This document shows, piece by piece, positions 1-9,747 of a stretch of DNA of 64,000 bases. The translations under genes and the position numbers were made by a program. The notes under the pieces are model-generated. The model searched no databases. It saw only the letters and a program-made list of their open reading frames with translations, and was not told the origin of the DNA. The stretch's first letter is position 1. Each line of letters opens with the position of its first letter. The DNA comes from CAVQCT01 sp964371785 (GTDB taxonomy: Bacteria; Zixibacteria; MSB-5A5; GN15; FEB-12), in the NCBI GenBank assembly GCA_964371785.1, contig CAYJOL010000003.1, positions 1 through 64,000 on the forward strand, in the 5' to 3' direction.

Positions 1-42
1 CAATCCGCTGGGCATCCCAGGATGCTCAGCCGGAGATAAAGC

Positions 43-77
43 AAAACCGCCTGCGCGAATCGCAGGCGGTTTTTTTG
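43..77 (+). terminator. Rho-independent terminator of an upstream gene
   Basis: A 13-bp stem (AAAACCGCCTGCG at 43-55 with CGCAGGCGGTTTT from 61) around a 5-base loop is followed by a run of T. It closes a plus-strand transcript that begins outside the window. Confidence 0.85.
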
Positions 78-350
78 CTTGTAACCGCAGACTTTTCTAT
101 TATATTTGAATCGGCCTGTACTACACCGCCAATGAGACAGGATTACACGTCCATCAAACCTCACACCTATAAGTGAAGTTACACCGATTTTGCGGAAAAT
201 TGCACAGTTTTGCCAATTTATCGTCCAGAAACGCGAATCTGCGCCTGAAACGGAAGTCTAACAATCCTTCCCAACGGGCATGTTTTTTGTAGATAGTAAC
301 ATAAGCTTCAACCGGCCCTGCAAACGCGCCATGATATAGGGAGTAATTGT

Positions 351-2738
351 ATGACCCAGTGGATAAAGCCGCCTGTGCTCTGTGCAGCCGCCCTTGTTCT
401 ACTGTTCATACTCGGAACCAGCGGGTTCGCCGTTGTTTATCCGGGTGTCGACCAGAACCCCGCCAAGCCTTTTATTATCAAAGGCTCGGTAGTTGTCCAG
501 TTCGAAGACAACGTACAACTGGGCAACCTGCAAACAGCTTTCGGAAAGGTGAATTTTGCTATTCCCAGTCTGGATGCAGTCCTTGACCGCATTCAGGTCC
601 AACAGGCTCGTAAGATTTTCCCGTGGAGAAAAGAAAAGCCAGCCCTGAATTCAAGCTTGGTCGACCTGACACGTTTTTACGAATTGAGGATTCCGGACTC
701 CGTCGATGTTGTCACGGCCGTTAGAGAATTGCTGCAGAATCCCAACATCCGGATGGCCGAGCCTAACTGGGCATACCCGCTCGAAGCAACTCCCAATGAT
801 CCGGATTTCAACAACCAGTGGGCGCTTGGCCCGCCCGGCGCAGACCCGCACTTCTATCTCGGCTGGGATTATGAAAAAGGTTCCGACTCCATCAAGTATG
901 CAATCATCGACTCAGGAGTGAAGTACGCTCACCCTGATCTTATTGATAATATCTGGGTGAATCCCGGCGAAGATCTGGATCATGATGGCGTGGTGTACGA
1001 CACCGACGATCTGGATGGTATCGACAATGACGGTAACGGGGTGATCGACGACCTCATAGGCTATGATTTCTTCACCGGACTTGGCGGTGGCGTTTGGCCG
1101 GGAGAGGACGGTGGCACCACCGATCCTAACCCGGATGATTTTAATGGCCACGGCACCAATTGCGCCGGGATAGCGGCCGAGGTTTCCAATAACGGAGTTG
1201 GAGGCGCAGGCGCCGCTGGTGGTTGGTCGGGCGGAAGCCGCTCCGCCAGAGGCTGTCGAATTATGTGTCTGCGGGTCGGAGCAACGGGCACGGATGGGCG
1301 TGGATATGTCAACAGCGTAAACTGTGCAACGGCCATAGACTATGCCGCCGACATGGGCGCGAATGTCATTAACTGCAGCTGGGGATCTTCCTCAGTTCAG
1401 CAGTCGGCGGTCAACAATGCTATCGCCGCCGGTATCACGATCTGTCACGCGGCCGGTAATGACAATCTTGACCAGCCTGACTTTATGGACCAGATTATTG
1501 GCAACCCTATTATCTCCGTCGCTGCCGTAGGACCAAATTCAGACGTTAAGGCGAGTTTCTCCAACTTCGGCGACTGGGTTGATGTGTCCGCTCCCGGTGT
1601 TGATATCTATTCGACCTACTCCTTCAACGGCACGGCCGGTTATGCATATCTTTCAGGAACATCAATGGCGTCACCCATGACTGCGGGACTTGCATTGCTC
1701 ATTCGTTCCATGATGCCATCGCTTACCAAAGCTCAGGTAGATTCCATCATTATCCATTCCTCTGATTCTGCTGCACTGTATAACGCCAATCTGGGATGGG
1801 CAGGTCTGTTGGGGCACGGTCGCATTGACGCCAATTCGGCATTGTCCTCTCTGCCGGACGCAAAATTCACGGCCGATGTTACTCAGGGGAATGTCCCGCT
1901 GACGGTTAATTTCACGGACCAGTCGCCAAATTCTCCGGTCGCCTGGAATTGGTCGTTCGGGACCGGGGCGACTTCTACTGAGCAGAACCCCTCATACCTG
2001 TATTCGGCGCCCGGGATTTATTCAGTCTCCCTCAAGGAGGATGAGAACCATCCGCTCGGCTGGGGGGAAGAGCATCTGAAGAACTACGTCTGGGTGACCG
2101 CGGACACACTGAAGGGCGATTCCATAGATGTGTTCAAGGGAACCAGTTTCTACGTCCCCGTGAAACTGACCAACACGGCTCTGATCAAACAGATTCAGTT
2201 CGCTTTCACCTATGATAATTCGCTTGGTGTGACTTTTGACTCATTTTCGGTTGCCGGTACTCGTACCGGGTACTTCCAGTCAGTCGTGGCCAACGCGGTT
2301 GACCTTTTCAATCGGCGTTTGTCAATCCTGATGAAGACGAACACCACAAGCGGTTCGACTTATCTGACGGCCGATACCGGCGTCTTTCTGAAAATATATT
2401 TCACCGCCCCGTCCGGTGCATCCGACGGTGTGCTGATACTTGACACGGCTACCGTTTCCGGCAAGAGCACTAAGGTCACAACGATCTGGGGTGATTATAT
2501 CCCGATCTTTGTCGCCGGCAAAGTCGTAGTCGGCGGTTGCGCTCATGGCGATGCCAATTGTGATCAGGCGATAGATATTGCCGATCTGGTATTCCTGGTC
2601 GAATACAGCTTCTCAGGCGGCCCGGCACCGGACCCGAGTGGCGGTGATGTCGACGGTAACGGAACCATAGATATCGGCGACCTCGTTTATCTGGCTGAAT
2701 ACATGTTCAGCGGCGGTCCGCCCCCGCCGTCTAAATAA
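351..2738 (+). CDS. Secreted subtilisin-like (S8) protease with PKD, cohesin-like and dockerin modules
   Basis: This is an exported serine endopeptidase of the subtilase family. A signal peptide (about residues 1-27) and a propeptide-like stretch precede the catalytic domain. The triad is visible as Asp187 (IIDSGV), His267 (NGHGT) and Ser438 (GTSMASP), with oxyanion Asn370 (AAGND). A PKD domain (about 502-575), a cohesin-like beta domain (about 580-720) and a C-terminal dockerin with two Ca-binding Asp-rich repeats (about 728-795) follow. A purine-rich TAGGGAG lies 7 bases before the ATG. A cohesin-like domain and a dockerin in one chain could allow cell-surface assembly, but this is inference. 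The catalytic set is complete, so activity is likely; the substrate is unknown. Confidence 0.93.
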   Translation: MTQWIKPPVLCAAALVLLFILGTSGFAVVYPGVDQNPAKPFIIKGSVVVQFEDNVQLGNLQTAFGKVNFAIPSLDAVLDRIQVQQARKIFPWRKEKPALNSSLVDLTRFYELRIPDSVDVVTAVRELLQNPNIRMAEPNWAYPLEATPNDPDFNNQWALGPPGADPHFYLGWDYEKGSDSIKYAIIDSGVKYAHPDLIDNIWVNPGEDLDHDGVVYDTDDLDGIDNDGNGVIDDLIGYDFFTGLGGGVWPGEDGGTTDPNPDDFNGHGTNCAGIAAEVSNNGVGGAGAAGGWSGGSRSARGCRIMCLRVGATGTDGRGYVNSVNCATAIDYAADMGANVINCSWGSSSVQQSAVNNAIAAGITICHAAGNDNLDQPDFMDQIIGNPIISVAAVGPNSDVKASFSNFGDWVDVSAPGVDIYSTYSFNGTAGYAYLSGTSMASPMTAGLALLIRSMMPSLTKAQVDSIIIHSSDSAALYNANLGWAGLLGHGRIDANSALSSLPDAKFTADVTQGNVPLTVNFTDQSPNSPVAWNWSFGTGATSTEQNPSYLYSAPGIYSVSLKEDENHPLGWGEEHLKNYVWVTADTLKGDSIDVFKGTSFYVPVKLTNTALIKQIQFAFTYDNSLGVTFDSFSVAGTRTGYFQSVVANAVDLFNRRLSILMKTNTTSGSTYLTADTGVFLKIYFTAPSGASDGVLILDTATVSGKSTKVTTIWGDYIPIFVAGKVVVGGCAHGDANCDQAIDIADLVFLVEYSFSGGPAPDPSGGDVDGNGTIDIGDLVYLAEYMFSGGPPPPSK

Positions 2739-2974
2739 CGCCGGCGGGATCTGAATTACCGGCGCGGCGGGCAATAACCCGCTGTGCCGCATGATACTAA
2801 ATTTTGGCCGGAGCAGGTTATTTTTATTGACCGGCATTTTGTGAGTCTGTATCTTTGTAAGGCTGAAAGATAATGAGAACAATACGATACGATGATCTGT
2901 TGATACGATTATAGAAATGATGGCTGGAGGTGAAAGACTCATATAATTGTTAATGATCTTTATTGACTTTTTAC

Positions 2975-2983
2975 TGGTATGAT
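2975..2983 (+). promoter_or_regulatory. Possible extended -10 promoter
   Basis: TGGTATGAT matches the extended -10 form TGnTATAAT with one change. It sits about 36 bases before the chosen start of the next gene and has no good -35 box. Confidence 0.3.
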
Positions 2984-3019
2984 TAATCGTTTAATTTTCG
3001 CATGGAGGCCCTGCATAAA

Positions 3020-3913
3020 ATGAAAGCTAAGTATCTTGTTCTGTTGCTGCCGCTCCTGATGTTCGCATCCGGATCGGTGTTCGGGCAGGCTTTTTCCGTG
3101 GACAATGTTGTTGGTCTGTACAATACTGATACACTCAAGGCCACGGATCAGGTCGTGTTCTATCTTCGCATGTCGAATCTTGACTCGGGAAAGAATGTAG
3201 CTGGTATTGCCAACGGTTGGAGGGTCTATTCCCCTGACGGCGCTACGTGGACGCAAACCACTATCGATACGGTCTATCATGGATTTAAGGATATCTTTAC
3301 GCTCGTCTTCGGCGGCTTTGCGTTTAGCGTTGACGGTACCGTTTCAGACACGGTCGCATTTGCCGGTTCGTACCTTGGCGGTACCGGACTTCCAGCCGGA
3401 TTTAATGAGATAGCTTATTCCGTAACTATCGGACCCATCGACCCGTCTACTAACCACGGCAAGCAAATCTGTATTGATTCGGCGTATTTTCGCCCGACAG
3501 GAACTTGGAAGTGGGTTTTCACCGGTGCCACTGGCGGCGGTAACTCGTTCCCGAGTTGGGATGGCCCGCACTGCTACACTATAGTAGATACGATGCTTCT
3601 TGATGTCAACGTTATCCCCGGGGCTGGTCTCCCGACCAAGTTTGCGTTGAATCAGAACTATCCGAATCCGTTCAACCCGTCGACCGAAATACGATTTGAC
3701 CTGCCGACTCGTTCGCAGGTAAGTATTGAGATTTACAACGTTCTTGGCCAGAAGGTCAAAACGTTAGTAGACGAAGAAAAACCAGCCGGTCCCTATATTG
3801 TGGACTGGAATGGCACTTCGGACAACGGCACCCAGGTTTCATCCGGCGTCTACTTCTACCGGATGCAGGCTGGCAGCTTTGTCGAGACCAAGAAGATGAT
3901 GCTCCTGAAGTAA
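3020..3913 (+). CDS. Secreted protein of unknown function with C-terminal sorting (NYPNPFNP) domain
   Basis: The protein has a clear signal peptide (MKAKYLVLLL..., cleaved near FGQA), a beta-rich central part with no domain I recognise, and a C-terminal domain of about 85 residues. That domain starts with QNYPNPFNPSTEI and ends KKMMLLK, the FlgD-Ig/type IX secretion sorting form. An in-frame ATG lies 18 bases upstream at 3002, but GGAGG at 3004-3008 is well placed only for 3020, so I chose 3020. A strong terminator follows, and the gene appears monocistronic. The domain predicts outer-membrane passage and surface attachment; the function of the mature part is unknown. Confidence 0.85.
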   Translation: MKAKYLVLLLPLLMFASGSVFGQAFSVDNVVGLYNTDTLKATDQVVFYLRMSNLDSGKNVAGIANGWRVYSPDGATWTQTTIDTVYHGFKDIFTLVFGGFAFSVDGTVSDTVAFAGSYLGGTGLPAGFNEIAYSVTIGPIDPSTNHGKQICIDSAYFRPTGTWKWVFTGATGGGNSFPSWDGPHCYTIVDTMLLDVNVIPGAGLPTKFALNQNYPNPFNPSTEIRFDLPTRSQVSIEIYNVLGQKVKTLVDEEKPAGPYIVDWNGTSDNGTQVSSGVYFYRMQAGSFVETKKMMLLK

Positions 3914-3953
3914 AGAGCAACCATACTTCCAAGAGTCCTTTTAGAAGGTTCTG

Positions 3954-3984
3954 CCTCCACTCGATTTCGAGTGGAGGTTTTTTT
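3954..3984 (+). terminator. Rho-independent terminator
   Basis: An 11-bp stem (CCTCCACTCGA / TCGAGTGGAGG) with a very short loop is followed by eight T. It ends the transcript of the sorting-domain protein. Confidence 0.9.
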
Positions 3985-4257
3985 ATTCGTCCGTTCACCT
4001 TCAGCGACACCTAACACTACATCAGACTGCGATCTCACGATCTCATCTTGGGGGTCAGTGAGTACGGTGATGTATTTTGCTGTATTTTATTGTGGCCGAG
4101 AGGTGGGTGCAGCATCCGATTCTCACAGTATGGCCGATTTATGCTATTGCCATATAACGCATTACATGAATATTATTGACTTTAGGAGACTATTCTGTTA
4201 TGATATTTATTCATCCGGCTCGCAAACAATGTCTAACTTATTGATAGATAAGGCGTT
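3985..4257. other. Intergenic, no gene seen
   Basis: AT-richer spacer between the terminator and the GH35-like gene. It probably holds that gene's promoter, but I could not pick a convincing -35/-10 pair. Confidence 0.5.
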
Positions 4258-6438
4258 ATGTTAGGGATAATTGGTAACAAGTTCTCTATCGGCAAGGAAA
4301 CGTATCAACCTTTTGCCGCTGAATTACACTATTTCCGCATTGAGAAGAAATACTGGTCTATCTGTTTCGAAAGGATCAAAAGGGCTGGGTTTCGGATTAT
4401 ATCCACCGCCGTTCCGTGGAACATCCATCAGGATGATCAGAAGTCTTTTGATTTTAGCGGATTCAATGATCCCAAAAAGGATCTTATCGTATTTCTCGAG
4501 CTGGCTCGCGAGTTCGGTTTCAAGGTGATTCTTCGTCCGGGCCCACTCGTTTCCGGCCAGTTGAAATATGGCGGTCTACCGAAACATCTCTTCAATGACA
4601 TTAAAGTTTTCGCCAGGGACGCGATGGGTCAAGAGAAGAAGCTTCCGGATGACTTCGGCGTTGACACGGGTTACTTGCCGAGCTATTTGCACTCAAACTT
4701 TCAGTATCATCTCAGGAACTACTTTAAGAACTTCATCGAGACAACCAAGAATTATGTCCATCCGCGCGGACCAATCTTCATGGTCGAGCTTGACTATGAG
4801 ACATCATACGGCCGCCTGTTGGAGCCGGGCAGCGCCGATTACAACCCGGATGTTCTGGCAAAGTACTATCCGCAATTTTTGGCGTCGCGGTTCGAGGATA
4901 TCAAGAAGCTGAATGTCCAGTATAAAGAAAAAAACGAAAATTTCGAGACCGTCGAGGCGCCCAGAAAGTTCGACGGGTTGGAGCAGAAGGATTATCCGAA
5001 AGTCCTCGATTGGTTCAGATTCAGGGAGTATATGCTTCGAGTCTACCTCGAACAGCTGGAGGACATTTTCAAGTCATACACGGTGGAGCCGCTTCTTTTC
5101 CGTTCCCTGTACTTCCGGAAGGGAGACATCCTGCCGGCTTACAATCTTGTACCCGAAGACCGGGCGCCGTTTCTGGGGAGTAACGTCTTCCCCGAGGGAA
5201 ACTATTTCGATGTGACGGTGAAAGCGAGATTCCTGCGCGCTGAGTACGGGTTCGCCTATGCGGCTTCATTTGTGTCGGGCGCCGCAGCGAAGGAACCGGA
5301 ACGCGAAGAACAGGTCGCTCCTATGACCAACAATGTTCGCCGTTTCTATTACGCGGCAGGCATCGCGGCGGGATTCAAAGGACTAAATCATTATATGTTC
5401 GTGGACCGGGATCACTGGTATGGTGCGCCGCTTCACAACGATGGGACAATCTCTGAGGGATACAAGATTGCCCGTAGATTCAATACCGCCGTCACGACTG
5501 TCGGTATTGAGGACATGGATTCGGAACCACAAATTGCGGTTGTCGGAAACCGGCTGTATTCCTGGCTGGCTCAGACGAGCAGCGAGAAGGAGTTCGCCTA
5601 CCTCAAGAAGCTTCACTACGAGTCGACTACCGGTTTCTGCCGCGACCTTACGCGCCTCAAGCTTGAATACGGGATTCGCGAGAATCGCGATTTTGAATCT
5701 TTGAAGAAATACAAACTTCTGTTCATTCCTTCGACCGAACTCATGCCCGAGAAGGATCAGGAAGGAATCGTGGAGTTGGCAAAGGCCGGAGTGACAATCA
5801 TCATGTGTGGTCTGATGCCCAAGTGCGATGAAAACTTCAAAGACTGCCAGGTTCTGGCCAACCACTTCCGCATCAAGACGACCGAGGACTATCACATCGG
5901 AACCATCACCCACAAGGGCGGATCGTTTCCGAGTTACCTCTATGCATCGATTCGCACTACAGACGATTCCAAGGTCAAGAAGATTGCCAAGAGCGAGGCT
6001 AAGATAACCGGCGTCTGTTCTTCGCGTTTCAAAGGAAACTTCTATCTATTCACCTTTGATCTTGCCTCCGGCGGCAATCATCAGAAATTGGCATTCATAG
6101 AGTCGATTCTCGCGGATGAACATTTTAGTTCGACTCTGTATTGCAGCGATCCGTCGGTCGATATTACTTTGCATCTTTCGGATAAGAGGGGGCTTCTGTC
6201 CGTCGTGGCGCCGCCGCCGGGCGAGCTCTCCGACGGTTTCGAATCGCCGAAAAAAGATATTATCGTAAAAGTCGACCTGAAGGCGGCCGGCTTTAAGACA
6301 CCCACGGTCAAGCTTACGAACATTTTTGACAGTGAGGAAGATCCGCCGTTAAAGCTGAAGGCGAAGGACCTGCAGGACGGCATTCCATTGACGATCCAGT
6401 ACCCGGACGGGATGGTCTTCCTTATCGAGAAGAAATAA
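4258..6438 (+). CDS. GH35-like beta-galactosidase-type glycoside hydrolase (cytoplasmic)
   Basis: The N-terminal half follows the family 35 pattern: AELHYFRI, then FRIISTAVPWNIH, FDFSG, FKVILRPGP and GGLP. The acid/base Glu of GH35 (in the usual ENEYG) falls at Glu181 in VELDYETS, so this segment is divergent although a Glu is kept. A second acidic candidate lies in AAKEPE (Glu346/Glu348). No signal peptide is present, so the enzyme should act inside the cell on imported oligosaccharides. The C-terminal 330 residues have no domain I can name. It is followed after 21 bases by the ggt gene in the same direction. The fold is fairly sure; the exact sugar specificity is unknown. Confidence 0.75.
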   Translation: MLGIIGNKFSIGKETYQPFAAELHYFRIEKKYWSICFERIKRAGFRIISTAVPWNIHQDDQKSFDFSGFNDPKKDLIVFLELAREFGFKVILRPGPLVSGQLKYGGLPKHLFNDIKVFARDAMGQEKKLPDDFGVDTGYLPSYLHSNFQYHLRNYFKNFIETTKNYVHPRGPIFMVELDYETSYGRLLEPGSADYNPDVLAKYYPQFLASRFEDIKKLNVQYKEKNENFETVEAPRKFDGLEQKDYPKVLDWFRFREYMLRVYLEQLEDIFKSYTVEPLLFRSLYFRKGDILPAYNLVPEDRAPFLGSNVFPEGNYFDVTVKARFLRAEYGFAYAASFVSGAAAKEPEREEQVAPMTNNVRRFYYAAGIAAGFKGLNHYMFVDRDHWYGAPLHNDGTISEGYKIARRFNTAVTTVGIEDMDSEPQIAVVGNRLYSWLAQTSSEKEFAYLKKLHYESTTGFCRDLTRLKLEYGIRENRDFESLKKYKLLFIPSTELMPEKDQEGIVELAKAGVTIIMCGLMPKCDENFKDCQVLANHFRIKTTEDYHIGTITHKGGSFPSYLYASIRTTDDSKVKKIAKSEAKITGVCSSRFKGNFYLFTFDLASGGNHQKLAFIESILADEHFSSTLYCSDPSVDITLHLSDKRGLLSVVAPPPGELSDGFESPKKDIIVKVDLKAAGFKTPTVKLTNIFDSEEDPPLKLKAKDLQDGIPLTIQYPDGMVFLIEKK

Positions 6439-6459
6439 ACGCAGACCCAGCCCACAAAA

Positions 6460-8187
6460 ATGCTGATTATCCCATTCTTGCGAGGACGACGGCTGATTCT
6501 CGTCATCTCAGCGATGTTGTTGCTGCTGACGATGATGATAGTGCTTGCTTCGTGCTCAGGCGTGAATGTTGCAACATACTACAGTCGCGGCGCTCTGGCG
6601 ACGGCGGCGCCGATTGCCACCGAAGTTGGAACAAAGGTGTTTACGGAAGGTGGAAACGCATTTGATGTCGCGGTGGCGGTGGGATTTACGCTCGCCGTCG
6701 TCCATCCGGAAGCGGGCAATATTGGTGGTGGAGGATTCGCCACCATTCGACAGGGAAAGACCGGTAACATCCGTGTGCTCGACTTCCGGGAGACGGCGCC
6801 GACGGCCGCAAGCGATACGATGTTTCTCGGACCGGACAGCGCCGTAATTGCCGATCTATCGACGGTAGGCGCCAAAGCCTCCGGGGTTCCCGGCACGGTG
6901 GCGGGACTGTACGCCCTCTGGGAGCAATATGGGACGATACCATGGGAAGATCTGGTCGGCATTGCTGCGTCGCTCGCTGATACCGGTTTCGTAGTCGATT
7001 CCGGCCTCGCCTCTTCCTTTGCCCGGAGCAAGCAGCTTCTGAGTCTGTACCCGTCGACATCCGGGATTTTTGTCGCAGGTGGCGCCACCCCTCAGGTCGG
7101 GGAGAAATTCGTACAGAAAGACCTCGCCCGCACACTCTACATAATTGCGGCCAATGGAAGTGATGGTTTCTACAGTGGTCAGGTTGCGGACAGTCTGGTA
7201 AGTACAATGTCACAGTACGGCGGGTTAATCACCAGGGAAGACTTGGCGGCATATAATCCGATTTGGCGTGAGCCGATACACATCACCTTTGACAGTCTCG
7301 ACATTTACTCTCCGCCGTCGCCAAGTTCCGGAGGTATTGCGGTCGGACAAATCCTGAAAATTCTTGAGCCATATGACTTCTCCAGTTTCTCGCCTGATTC
7401 ACCAGAATATATTCGCCTTTTTTGCGAGGCGGCGCGGCTTGCGTATGCGGATCGTTCCGAGTATCTTGGCGACCCGGCCTTCTATCCGGTGCCAACACAA
7501 ACGCTTCTGGACTCGGCGTATCTCGCACAGCGGCGCAGCCTGATTGTCACAGATCATGCGGTCCCCTCAGAAGACATCCGACCCGGTAACATTTCCGTTC
7601 ACGAGTCGGATCAGACCACTCACTTCTCCGTGTGTGACAGTAATGGTAATATGGTGTCGCTTACCTATACGCTTAACACTGCCTACGGTAACAAGCTGGT
7701 CGTTTCCGGTTGCGGTTTCCTGTTAAACAATGAGATGGATGACTTTTCCATCAAGCCGGGCGTGCCGAATACGTACGGATTGATTGGCGGCGAAGCGAAT
7801 AAAATTGAACCGGGCAAACGGATGCTTTCATCGATGTCACCCACTCTGGTGCTCAAAAGGGGCGAGCCGTTCATGGCCGTTGGTTCTCCAGGAGGATCAA
7901 GGATAATCACGACGGTCGCGCAAGCGATTCTGAACTTTACCCGTTTTCAATTGAGTCCCCAGCAGACAGTAGCGCAGCCCCGGTTTCATCATCAGTGGGT
8001 CCCGGATGTCCTTTATCTTGAGCGGGACAGGTTCGATATCAATACACGCCAGAGCTTGATACGATTCGGATATAATATCGAAGAGAGCGCGCCATACTGC
8101 GATCTTCAGTTAGTGATCGTCGACAGTGATCAGCTATTTGCCTCAGCCTCGGATCCGCGCAACCGTGGAAAGGCCGGCGGATTCTAA
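6460..8187 (+). CDS. ggt: Gamma-glutamyltransferase, lipoprotein type
   Basis: GGT cleaves or transfers the gamma-glutamyl group of glutathione and related peptides and matures by self-cleavage. The self-processing Thr is Thr386 in QTTHFSV, the first residue of the small subunit. The glycine-rich NIGGGGFATI near the N-terminus and LSSMSPTLV plus GSPGGSRIITT near the C-terminus are family hallmarks. The N-terminus is a hydrophobic segment ending in a lipobox (LASC), so the enzyme is probably a periplasmic or outer-membrane lipoprotein. Length (575 aa) is normal. No clear Shine-Dalgarno precedes this ATG, and it probably depends on the upstream gene. Its stop is only 5 bases from the stop of the convergent gene. 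Confidence 0.92.
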   Translation: MLIIPFLRGRRLILVISAMLLLLTMMIVLASCSGVNVATYYSRGALATAAPIATEVGTKVFTEGGNAFDVAVAVGFTLAVVHPEAGNIGGGGFATIRQGKTGNIRVLDFRETAPTAASDTMFLGPDSAVIADLSTVGAKASGVPGTVAGLYALWEQYGTIPWEDLVGIAASLADTGFVVDSGLASSFARSKQLLSLYPSTSGIFVAGGATPQVGEKFVQKDLARTLYIIAANGSDGFYSGQVADSLVSTMSQYGGLITREDLAAYNPIWREPIHITFDSLDIYSPPSPSSGGIAVGQILKILEPYDFSSFSPDSPEYIRLFCEAARLAYADRSEYLGDPAFYPVPTQTLLDSAYLAQRRSLIVTDHAVPSEDIRPGNISVHESDQTTHFSVCDSNGNMVSLTYTLNTAYGNKLVVSGCGFLLNNEMDDFSIKPGVPNTYGLIGGEANKIEPGKRMLSSMSPTLVLKRGEPFMAVGSPGGSRIITTVAQAILNFTRFQLSPQQTVAQPRFHHQWVPDVLYLERDRFDINTRQSLIRFGYNIEESAPYCDLQLVIVDSDQLFASASDPRNRGKAGGF

Positions 8188-8192
8188 AATAA

Positions 8193-9479
8193 TCATGTCA
8201 ACGGACTGGGGGGCGACGGCGGAGGGGGAATGGACGTATCCTGTGCATGCGCCAGCTGAATCCGACACCGCTTGATGCCAAGAATAATGCCGCCGACACC
8301 GATAATACTGACCAGCAGATAAAACAATACGCCGACATAGGGGATCCAGAACAGGATCGTCAGCAGGACGAGTCCGAGCAGCAATTGTGATCGGGTGACG
8401 AATTGAGCATCTTTCTTGATGAAGCGGATAGCGTAGTAGCCTGTGAGCAGGGCGAAAATAATTTTCCCGGTGTAGAACATCACGGCACCACAAACGGTTG
8501 CCACACTCGTTAACGGGATCATGACAATCGACAGCGCGACGACCAGCGCTCCGAGAAGCATCAGTTCACCCGACAGCAGCGCGATGCCGGCCAGAACCAG
8601 GATTGTGGCGACTACTAACACAAAAATACAAAGAACGAAAATTACAAGCGCCAGCAGTCCGGTCGCCGCCGAAATAGAGAATCGATTTCTCAGCTGATTG
8701 GTCGACTCAATCATGTACGGCTTGGAAAAGGCCATAAGTATCACGCCGAAAAGAAATGCTGCAAAGAGTTTCGATATTTTCATAATCGTGCGCGTGTAAC
8801 CATCCTTGGACGTCTCGTCGCTCTTCTCATCTTTGGGCAGTTCCCAACTGGTGGCGCCGACAATCGTAACCCCGGAGGCAAGGTCGATGTTGGCCTCATT
8901 TTTTGAGACATAGGTCAGATTCCCCTTGATCGTCGCCGGGGCATTAATATGAATTTCCTGTGCCTCCAAATGGACGTCACCACCTATCGTTCCTGAGATA
9001 AATATGGTGTGCGCATGTATCCAGACATTTTCTTTCGCCGTTCCGTCAAAATTGACGTTATTCCCCCAGATGTGGACTTCCTTCTCAATCACTGCTCGAT
9101 TGCCTATGCGAATATCGCTGCCGGCCATAAGCAGCGACCTGCCAACATAACCATCGATACTGCAGCCATTCACGAAACAACGGAGTGTCCCGTCGACCTT
9201 GCCGGTGTGGCGGAATTCATTGGCAAAGACGTTGGCCGATGCTTTAATCTGACCGTTGGTACTCACGGTGTACCCGCCCACACACAGATCGCCCTCGACT
9301 ATACCGTCGATTACGACCGAGGATCCCCAGATATAGAGGTCGTCCGGAATTCGATGCAAATTGGTGATATGGACCTGCTCCCCTTTCTCGAAGTCCATCG
9401 AACGGGTCGAGCCGGTCAGACCGAACAAATTGACCAGCAGAATAGCGGCAAACAAAAGGGATCTCTTCAGGCTCGACAT
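8193..9479 (-). CDS. Bactofilin-like beta-helix protein fused to a C-terminal membrane domain
   Basis: A signal peptide or first membrane segment (residues about 5-25) is followed by short repeats of the I-x-G-x-V-x-G-D-L type (about 40-200). These resemble the right-handed beta-helix of bactofilins and polymer-forming proteins. The last 200 residues hold about four to five hydrophobic helices and then a Pro-rich tail. An ATG two codons upstream (9485) exists, but AGAGGA sits 8 bases from the 9479 start and only 2 from the other. The repeats would face the periplasm if the first segment is cleaved, unlike cytoplasmic bactofilins. The role is unknown; an envelope scaffold is my inference. Confidence 0.75.
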   Translation of the reverse strand: MSSLKRSLLFAAILLVNLFGLTGSTRSMDFEKGEQVHITNLHRIPDDLYIWGSSVVIDGIVEGDLCVGGYTVSTNGQIKASANVFANEFRHTGKVDGTLRCFVNGCSIDGYVGRSLLMAGSDIRIGNRAVIEKEVHIWGNNVNFDGTAKENVWIHAHTIFISGTIGGDVHLEAQEIHINAPATIKGNLTYVSKNEANIDLASGVTIVGATSWELPKDEKSDETSKDGYTRTIMKISKLFAAFLFGVILMAFSKPYMIESTNQLRNRFSISAATGLLALVIFVLCIFVLVVATILVLAGIALLSGELMLLGALVVALSIVMIPLTSVATVCGAVMFYTGKIIFALLTGYYAIRFIKKDAQFVTRSQLLLGLVLLTILFWIPYVGVLFYLLVSIIGVGGIILGIKRCRIQLAHAQDTSIPPPPSPPSPLT

Positions 9480-9747
9480 TGGCATGGTCCTCTGTGATTC
9501 ACACTTTATGTGTACGGGCGTTCAACGGTTGTGTTACCGTCATATATAGACAAAACAACCGCCGTACGCAAATGAAACTATCATGGTCCGCCCGGTCTGA
9601 ACACATTATATATTTGAATCGCAAGTGGTTATGTCGATATTGACAGCCTGTTATCGTCCCGGTCGAAAAACGCTTGTGTAAATCCGCGATCTCCTGTTTC
9701 TTTTAATGATAAGCAGTGACGGTAATCACAACAAGTGAGCGTACAGC

